This document shows, piece after piece, positions 57,969-64,000 of a stretch of 64,000 nt of DNA (positions are counted from its first letter, which is position 1; every line of letters begins with the position of its first letter). A model generated the notes under the pieces. That model was given only the letters and a program-made list of their open reading frames with translations. It did no database searches and was not told the DNA's origin. The position numbers and the translations under genes are program-made. Source of the DNA: Heliocidaris tuberculata (lineage: Eukaryota; Echinodermata; Echinoidea; Camarodonta; Echinometridae); assembly GCA_025618425.1 (NCBI GenBank), contig CM046850.1, forward strand, positions 9,536,749 to 9,600,748, read 5' to 3'.

Positions 57969-58490
57969 CGACATTATACCTCGTATCAGACTGAGGGTTA
58001 TACATTGTAAATTTGATGGATATAAAATTTATTGGGAGCAAATTTCTTGAAGTTTCTCTAAATACTTTTCTTCAAATATTGCTCTGAATATTCATTTTCA
58101 CTGTTTGAAAATCAGGTCCATAAAATCTGTGTGTATCAGTAATTAAATCCTAATGCAATAACTGACACTGTGCATTTAACTGAAATTCCAGAACACCTTT
58201 TTGATCCAGAGTCATGAATCATTTATTATGAAACTGGACAGCAAAAGGTTAGGTTGGCAGAAGAGACAGCTGCAATACACAATGGCGATTGTTGTGTTTT
58301 GCATTAATTACCGATACAAACAGATTTTGTGGACTCTATATTTCAAAAAGTGAAAAATTGAATTAAATATTCAGAGCAATATCTTAAGAAAATTATTCAG
58401 AGAAATGTAATAAAACTTATTCCCAATAAATTTTACATCCTTCAACTTTACAATGTAACATCCTCAGTCTGATACGAGATATAATTTTTT
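57969..58490. mobile_element. Foldback element (about 520 bp)
   Basis: ACCTCGTATCAGACTGAGG at the left mirrors CCTCAGTCTGATACGAG at the right; inner ATAAAATTTATTGGGAGCAA mirrors TTCCCAATAAATTTTA. No ORF. Confidence 0.75.
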
Positions 58491-58684
58491 AGTTATTAAC
58501 GATCAAAAGTGTCCACTGTTTTTTTTAACACTTAGTATATATAGGCCCTGTTCTATATAGAATGCGAAATTTCAATACTATACACTTTTTACAAAGAGAA
58601 AAACAATTCTCACTTGTTCGCTTCAATCCCTCCTCTGATAAAACTGTAGAGAAGCTCTATCTATATAAGGTTGGCATATACTCA

Positions 58685-58990
58685 TTTTCATAGGCGCCGG
58701 AAGCGGAGGGGGGGGGGGGCAGAGGGAGCAGTTGCCCCCAGCCCCCCTGTCAAGAAAAAAAAAATTATATGTAATGATTTCGTATTACAAGGATGTATAT
58801 GTAAGCTTGTAAGTGCTCTAAAATGCAAACTTTCAGCATTTCAAAATAAAAATTTTCTTACTCGCTCGCTACGATCCCTCGTTTCTTAACTTTTAGAAAC
58901 ACTGTCTAATAGGCGCCAGGAGAAAGAGGAGGCAAATGCTTGCTTCAATTTATCGGGGGGGGGGGGGTAGTTTTGCCCCTTCCAAGGAAA
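58685..58990. mobile_element. Two G-run element fragments
   Basis: TAGGCGCCGGAAGCGGAGG plus G12 (58687-58722) and TAGGCGCCAGGAGAAAGAGG plus G12 (58911-58968), each followed by TTGCCCC words. They look like two related copies in tandem. Confidence 0.5.
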
Positions 58991-59054
58991 GAAAAATTAT
59001 CTTGATGTAAAACGATGAATAAGCCTTAATTCATTTTCTCTAAGATACGAGGCC

Positions 59055-59855
59055 TTAAAGGCCAAGTCCACACTAATATAAAGTTGATTTGAATAAATAG
59101 AGTAATATTAAACAAGCATAACAGTGAAAATTTCACTGAATCGGATGTAAAATAAAGAAAGTTACGGCATTTTGAAGTTTTGCATTATTTCATCAAATAG
59201 TGATATGCATAACATGGGCTGTATGCATATGAGTGAACCGATGATGTCACACACTCACTTTTCCGTATGTATTTTATTATATGAAATTTCAAATATTTCA
59301 ATTTTTATGGATGTGATAATAAAGAATCTCTCCCTTGTATCAAAATAAGTTACAATAATGATGATTTTACATGTTCCATAAGCAGTCAAACCATTGAAAA
59401 ATTGAAATATATGATATTTCATATAATAAAATACATAAGGAAAAGTGAGTGTGTGACATCATCTGTTCACTCATTTGCATACCGCCCATGTTATGCATAT
59501 CACTGTTTCACATGGGCGCAAATCCTGGGGTGGGGGGGGGGGGGGGACAGGGAGACATGTCCCCCCCCCCCCCCACCTTTTTGAAGATAGGCGAATGTCC
59601 CCCCCCCACCTTTTTGAATAACCTTCTTTTTTTTTTTTTGCTTGTCAGAGAATTTTGGAGGCGAATGCCCCCCCCCCACCTTTTTGAATAACCTTTTTTT
59701 TTTTTTTTTTTTTTTTTTTTGCTTGTCAGAGAATTTTGGAGACGAATGTCCCTCCCCACCTTTTTTTTTTTTTAATAACCTTTTTTTTTTTTTTTTGCTT
59801 GTCAGAGAATTTTGGAGGCGAATCGAATGCCCCCCCCCCACCTTTTTGAATAACC

Positions 59856-59886
<31 letters not shown>

Positions 59887-60176
59887 TGTCAGAGAATTTT
59901 GGAGACGAATGTCCCTCCCCACCTTTTTTTTTTTTAATAACCTTTTTTTTTTTTTTTTACTTGTCAGAGAATTTTGGAGGCGAATGTCCCCCCCTCCCCC
60001 ATTTACAAAATGGATTTGCACCGCTACTCACTGTTTCAAGAAATAATGCGAAACTTCAAAATGCCGTAACCTTCTCATTTTACATCCGAATTCAATAAAA
60101 CTTTCACTGTTATGCTTGTTTAATTTTACTCTATTTATTCAAATCAACTTGATATTAGTGTGGACTTCGCCTTTAA
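59055..60176. mobile_element. TTAA foldback element split by a nested insertion
   Basis: Ends TTAAAGGCCAAGTCCACAC and GTGTGGACTTCGCCTTTAA; arms continue through GATTTGAATAAATAGAGTAA and TTACTCTATTTATTCAAATC. The middle (about 59508-60035) is a different, G/C-run element, so the foldback was there first. Confidence 0.85.
59508..60035 (+). mobile_element. G/C-run element, internally amplified
   Basis: Opens GGGCGCAAATCCTGGGG and closes AAATGGATTTGCACC, as in the simple copy at 49340-49520. Inside, the module CACCTTTTTGAATAACC + poly-T + GCTTGTCAGAGAATTTTGG + GGCGAATG + poly-C is repeated five times (against one in the simple copy). The open frames on both strands are artefacts. Confidence 0.8.
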
Positions 60177-60274
60177 AATAAAAAAAAAATAAAAAAAAAA
60201 TTCGCTCGGCAGCACCCCCAGATTTTTATGAGGGGTAGCAGGGGGAACATGCCCCAGGCGGCAGTACAGTTGAA

Positions 60275-60990
60275 ACGGGGTAACCTCGCTAGTCATAAGG
60301 ACCGCTATTCATATAAGGACCACTTATTCATAAGGACCGCTATCCATAACGCGTGACTATAAATAAATAGCGGTTTTGTATGAATAACGGTCCTTCTACA
60401 TAGCGAGCAAACCATAGACAAAATACCTCGCTAATCATAAGGACTTCCGTTCATAAGGACCACTATTCATAACTATTCATAAGGACTTCTTCATAGGAGT
60501 GAAATCAGGGCCATAATAAGCAGGCCACAGTACTCCGACCAAAATAAGTAACCGTGACAGAATCAGTGGCGTAGCTTCATAGGCGAGTGGAGGGCGAGGG
60601 GGGTATTTATTTTGGAGTATACTGTGGCCTGCTTATTATGGCCCTGATTTCACTCCTATGAAGAACAGTTTAAGGTCATAATTATTGAAAGACAATATAA
60701 ATTAGACCAAGGAGTTTGATTAAACTCATGGGGTAACCTCGCTAGTCATAAGGACCGCTATTCATAAGGACCACTTATTCATAAGGACCGCTATCCATAA
60801 CGCGTTACTAAATGAATAGCGGTTTTGTACGAATAGCGGTACTTCTGAATAGCGAGCAACCATAGACAAATTTCCTCACTATTCATAAGGACATCCATTC
60901 ATAAGGACCACTATTCAAAACTACTCAGAAGGACCGCTATTCATAGCGCGTGTTAAATGAATAGCGGTTTTCTATATGAATAGCGAGCCG
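60275..60990. repeat. CATAAGGACCGCTATTCAT repeat block, two long copies
   Basis: 60283-60490 and 60728-60985 share the order GGGGTAACCTCGCTAGTCAT, CATAAGGACC words, AACGCG, GAATAGCGGTTTTGTA and GCGAGCAA. The word and its complement alternate, so each copy can fold. Between them lies a 48-bp inverted repeat (60489-60536 against 60614-60663). Confidence 0.8.
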
Positions 60991-61439
60991 ACCCGGAAGG
61001 CACATCCCCATATCGAATGGCGAAAAAAAAAAGAACAGAAAAAAGAAAAAGAAAAGGAGTGAAAGGAAATGAAAAAGGGGGAATTTCCGAGTTAGATCGG
61101 TGCCCCCCTCCCACCCCTGAAAAAACAATGATGCCAGTGCCCCCTCAATGACTGGAGTCAAGTTTCGCCACTGCGCAGAATAATCATCCTCTTGGACAAT
61201 GTATGTACTCTTTTAGGTTGTCCAAAACCATTTTAATAGGGGAATGAGGAGAGAGTAATTGATTTTCTGGGGAAATCTGTCAGAGGGCAATTTGTCTTGT
61301 CCCGGGTATATAGTCGTCCTATATAGTGGTAACCATTAACCATCAAGGACACTTCTTGTCCATCATGTCCATAATTAAAATTCACGCGGAAAACTGGAAA
61401 GCATATAGTCCAGTCAGTGCAGTATAGTAGCTACACCGG

Positions 61440-61950
61440 TAGCGGGGTCCGCTCGCTAGTCATAAGGACCACTATTCATATACATAAGGGTCGCTATTCA
61501 TAAGGTCATTATTCATAAGGACCACCATTCATAATAAGTCATAAGGGTCACTATACATAATAAGTCATAAGGGTCGCTATTCATAATACCAAATAGGGGT
61601 CGTTAATCATAAGGATCACTACTCATAATCGAAGAAGAGGGTCGCTATTCATAATCGAAGAAAAGGGTCGCTATTGATAATCAAAGGATAGGGTTGCTAT
61701 TCATAATCGAATAAGAGGGTCGCTATTCATAATCGAAGAAGAGGGTCGCTATTCATAATCGAATAAGAGGGTTGCTATTCGTAATCAAAGAAGAGGGTCG
61801 CTATTCATAATTGAAGAAGAGGGTCGCTATTCGCATTCGAAGAAGAGGGTCGCTATTCATAATCAAAGAAGAGGACCGTTAATCATAATAGGAGAAAAGG
61901 TAAGCTATTCATAATAGGTGAAAAGAGGGTCGCTATTCAAATCCAATAAG
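61440..61950. repeat. 26-bp tandem repeat, about 18 units
   Basis: GGGTCGCTATTCATAATCGA plus AGAAGA, with variants. Shares CGCTATTCATAA with the block at 60275-60990. Confidence 0.9.
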
Positions 61951-62540
61951 AAACGGAAATGGATGAAGGACAACCCCACGGTACTGTATTTAAGAAATCC
62001 TTAAAATGCGTTTCCGGCTTTTGTCAGATATATCGCTATTTTAAAAAAAAGTGAACTACATTTATTAATGCTCCCCACACTTTGAAAGGCGCTTTACCAA
62101 TGCCTTGATAATCAAAAGACGATGTCTAATTCATACATCTAAAATGTGCTAAACCATGATTTCAGCTCATTAACATTACTAACTTGCTTAATTTCATCAT
62201 TTTCTTTGAAATCTTGATTTCGGTCTTCCTAACCATAGTATTTAAAAAAAAATCATAACAAAATTATGACCATGTTGATCGATTGTGATCCTATGAATAA
62301 TAATCATCATGGTCATCATCCTCCTCCTCCTGATCATATTATTTGATCATGTCATTTATTGAAGGTGAATTATTGGGTGATGATACGGGCCATCATCCCC
62401 CTCCTGAACTATTTGGGGAATATATCACACATCCTCCTCCTCCCGGGATCGACACCCATGCTTCCATAGCATTTGAAATATAAATTTTAGTACTAGAACC
62501 GTCGTTTATGAACTCCCCTCTTGAAAAAAAAAGTGCAGGG
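61951..62540. other. No gene seen
   Basis: AT-rich with a CATCATCCTCCTCCTCC patch near 62310-62330. Nothing else recognised. Confidence 0.5.
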
Positions 62541-62549
62541 TATATCGTT

Positions 62550-62695
62550 TCCGGACAACTACCCCCGGGCAACTACCCCCGGACAAATACCCCCGGACAA
62601 ATAGCCCCAGACAACTACCTCCTTAGGTCAACTACCCCCTAGGACAACTACCCCTCCCCCCCCCCCTGGACAACTGCCCCCTCCAGGACATCTCT
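62550..62695. repeat. 14-16 bp minisatellite
   Basis: GGACAACTACCCCC with variants, about nine units, including a C run near 62655-62667. Confidence 0.85.
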
Positions 62696-62699
62696 TCCT

Positions 62700-63480
62700 T
62701 ATGTTCGTTCATATTTTCATCCTTTTATCTTTTCTTCTGCATGTCCTAAACTTAATATGACTTTATCTTTCTGCATTTGTTTTCCCTAACTTTCCTTATG
62801 TTGTTCTTTGTTTCAGTATCATTTTATCTTTATCTTTCCTTTATTTTTCCCCCTTCATCTTTACTTCTATCCCTCCCTACGACTCTCTTTATTTTCTTCT
62901 TTCTCTATTCTTTCTATCCTTCTTTGCTTATGTTATTCTTTGTTTTGGTCTTTCTGTTATCTTCTCTTTCTGTCTTCTCTTATGTTATTCTTTGTTTTGA
63001 TCTCTCTTCATCATCTCTTGTTTTCTTTCCTCATGGCTTTAAAAAAAATCTTTCTTTGTACTTCTCTTTCTGTATTTTGATCTTTCTTGGATCTTCTCTT
63101 TCTGTCTTTCCATATATTGTTCTTTTTCTCCTTTCTTTATCTTCACTTGCTGTCTCTCCCTTACGTTATTCATTGTTTTATCCTTCCATCATCTTGTCTT
63201 TTTTCTCTCCTTTTTTTTTCCTTTATTTTTTTCCTTCTTTCATCTCTTTCATCTTTTGTTCTACCCTATACCCCGTGTATTTCTGTATTATTCTCCTTTC
63301 ATCTCCTCTTTTGATCTTTCTTTTATCTCTTATTCTTTGTTTCTTCCTTTTCTCATCTTCTCTATTCTGTCTTTCTTATTGTAGCATATTCTTCTCTTTC
63401 CTTCTTTTATGTTTTCGGTATTTTTCTCTTATTTCTTCCTTTATCATTTTGTATGACTTTATTTTATATTTCTCTTCTAG
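62700..63480. repeat. Pyrimidine-rich degenerate tandem repeat
   Basis: CTTATGTTATTCTTTGTTTT and TCTTCTCTTTCTGTCTT phrases recur about every 60 bases. The 254-codon plus-strand frame (62777-63541), nearly all Phe, Ser, Leu and Tyr, is a product of composition rather than a membrane protein gene. Confidence 0.75.
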
Positions 63481-63554
63481 TTTTCTCCAGAAGGGCGCGG
63501 TTTTTGCGAAGAAAATTGCTATAAATTGTGACGTCATTTAAACCTAACTGAGAT

Positions 63555-63680
63555 CTAGGATGCGTTCATAGGCGCCGAAAGTGTGGGGGGCAGGGGGCGG
63601 TCGCTCCCCCAAAAAATCAAAAAGGTGGGGGCAAAACGCATTTTTGCCCCCAAAAGCCCCCCCTCCCCTCCAAAAAAATC
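63555..63680. mobile_element. G/C-run element fragment
   Basis: CATAGGCGCCGAAAGTGTGG, GGGGCAGGGGG, AAAAAGGTGGGGGCAAAACG and a C-rich end, as in the fragments near 58690. The last 320 bases of the window show nothing recognisable. Confidence 0.5.
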
Positions 63681-64000
63681 AGATTTGTTTTTTAACTAAA
63701 ACGGAAATGAAAGAAATAAAACCTTACTTGAATCACATAAAAATGATATTTAATTAAAAGAAAAGGAGAGTAAAATGGAATCAAATTTTCTACACATTCC
63801 GCGTACGCAGGTCTTTATCAATGGAGAATTTGTTAATAACGCTATACGTGCGCGTGCATATCGTGGGAAAAGTATAGGCCTACTTTTTTGTCGCGTTCTT
63901 TTGTTTGCAGCATGTACGTTGTTAACAAGATTTTGGTCTATATAGATAAGCCCCCTCTTTTGTTTAGCATCACTCTTTACGCTTTTATGCCAGTTCGCGA

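Noticed and set aside
59500..60046. 173- and 134-codon frames of Lys/Gly and Phe/Pro
   Set aside because: They follow poly-T and poly-C modules of a mobile element.
62777..63541. 254-codon plus-strand frame resembling a multi-pass membrane protein
   Set aside because: Composition is nearly all Phe, Ser, Leu and Tyr from a degenerate TTTCTTTTATC-type tandem repeat; there is no charged loop pattern and no start context.

Overview
The window is animal nuclear DNA, most likely from a marine deuterostome invertebrate; an echinoderm such as a sea urchin is the best guess. Support: intron-containing genes with GT/AG splice sites, AT-rich non-coding DNA packed with tandem repeats and foldback elements, tRNA-derived SINEs ending in ATT repeats, an interstitial TTAGGG-like block, long poly-G/poly-C tracts and a striking excess of the word TACATGTA. 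The taxon is inference; nothing seen is decisive at species level. No prokaryotic or organellar content was recognised.

Two protein-coding genes are well supported. (1) A six-exon plus-strand gene (2865-17050), spliced CDS 1002 nt, 333 aa, encodes a charged coiled-coil protein that best fits the poorly characterised C6orf163 family. All splice phases agree. Intron 1 carries a same-strand LINE and a 1.2 kb inverted-repeat element; intron 2 carries a pogo-like element, a Tc1-like element and a foldback element that stops 22 bp before exon 3. (2) FBXO45 (F-box/SPRY protein 1) is on the minus strand in two coding exons (54063-54635 and 33797-33982), joined across a 20.1 kb intron, giving 252 aa. 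Its 3' UTR probably runs left of 33797.

Between them lies a weaker but interesting candidate: three plus-strand exons (24432-24510, 25429-25579, 28386-28479) whose phases match. Together they encode a predicted 107-aa secreted precursor with a signal peptide, an acidic middle, a KYMRFG motif and two KK sites.

Region by region: 1-2620 tandem repeats and G/C-run elements; 2865-17050 the coiled-coil gene; 17051-22945 repeats, foldbacks and a 1.4 kb minisatellite; 22954-28104 two inverted copies of one LINE 3' fragment flanking the candidate peptide exons; 28427-29290 a 61-bp minisatellite; 29291-33796 quiet DNA and the probable FBXO45 3' UTR; 33797-54635 FBXO45, its intron holding a CR1-type fragment, a SINE, several MITEs, GA tracts and a perfect 94-bp palindrome; 54636-64000 5' flank, then dense MITEs and tandem repeats.

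The dominant theme is mobile DNA. At least seven distinct inverted-repeat elements end at TTAA. Several nested insertions let relative ages be ordered.
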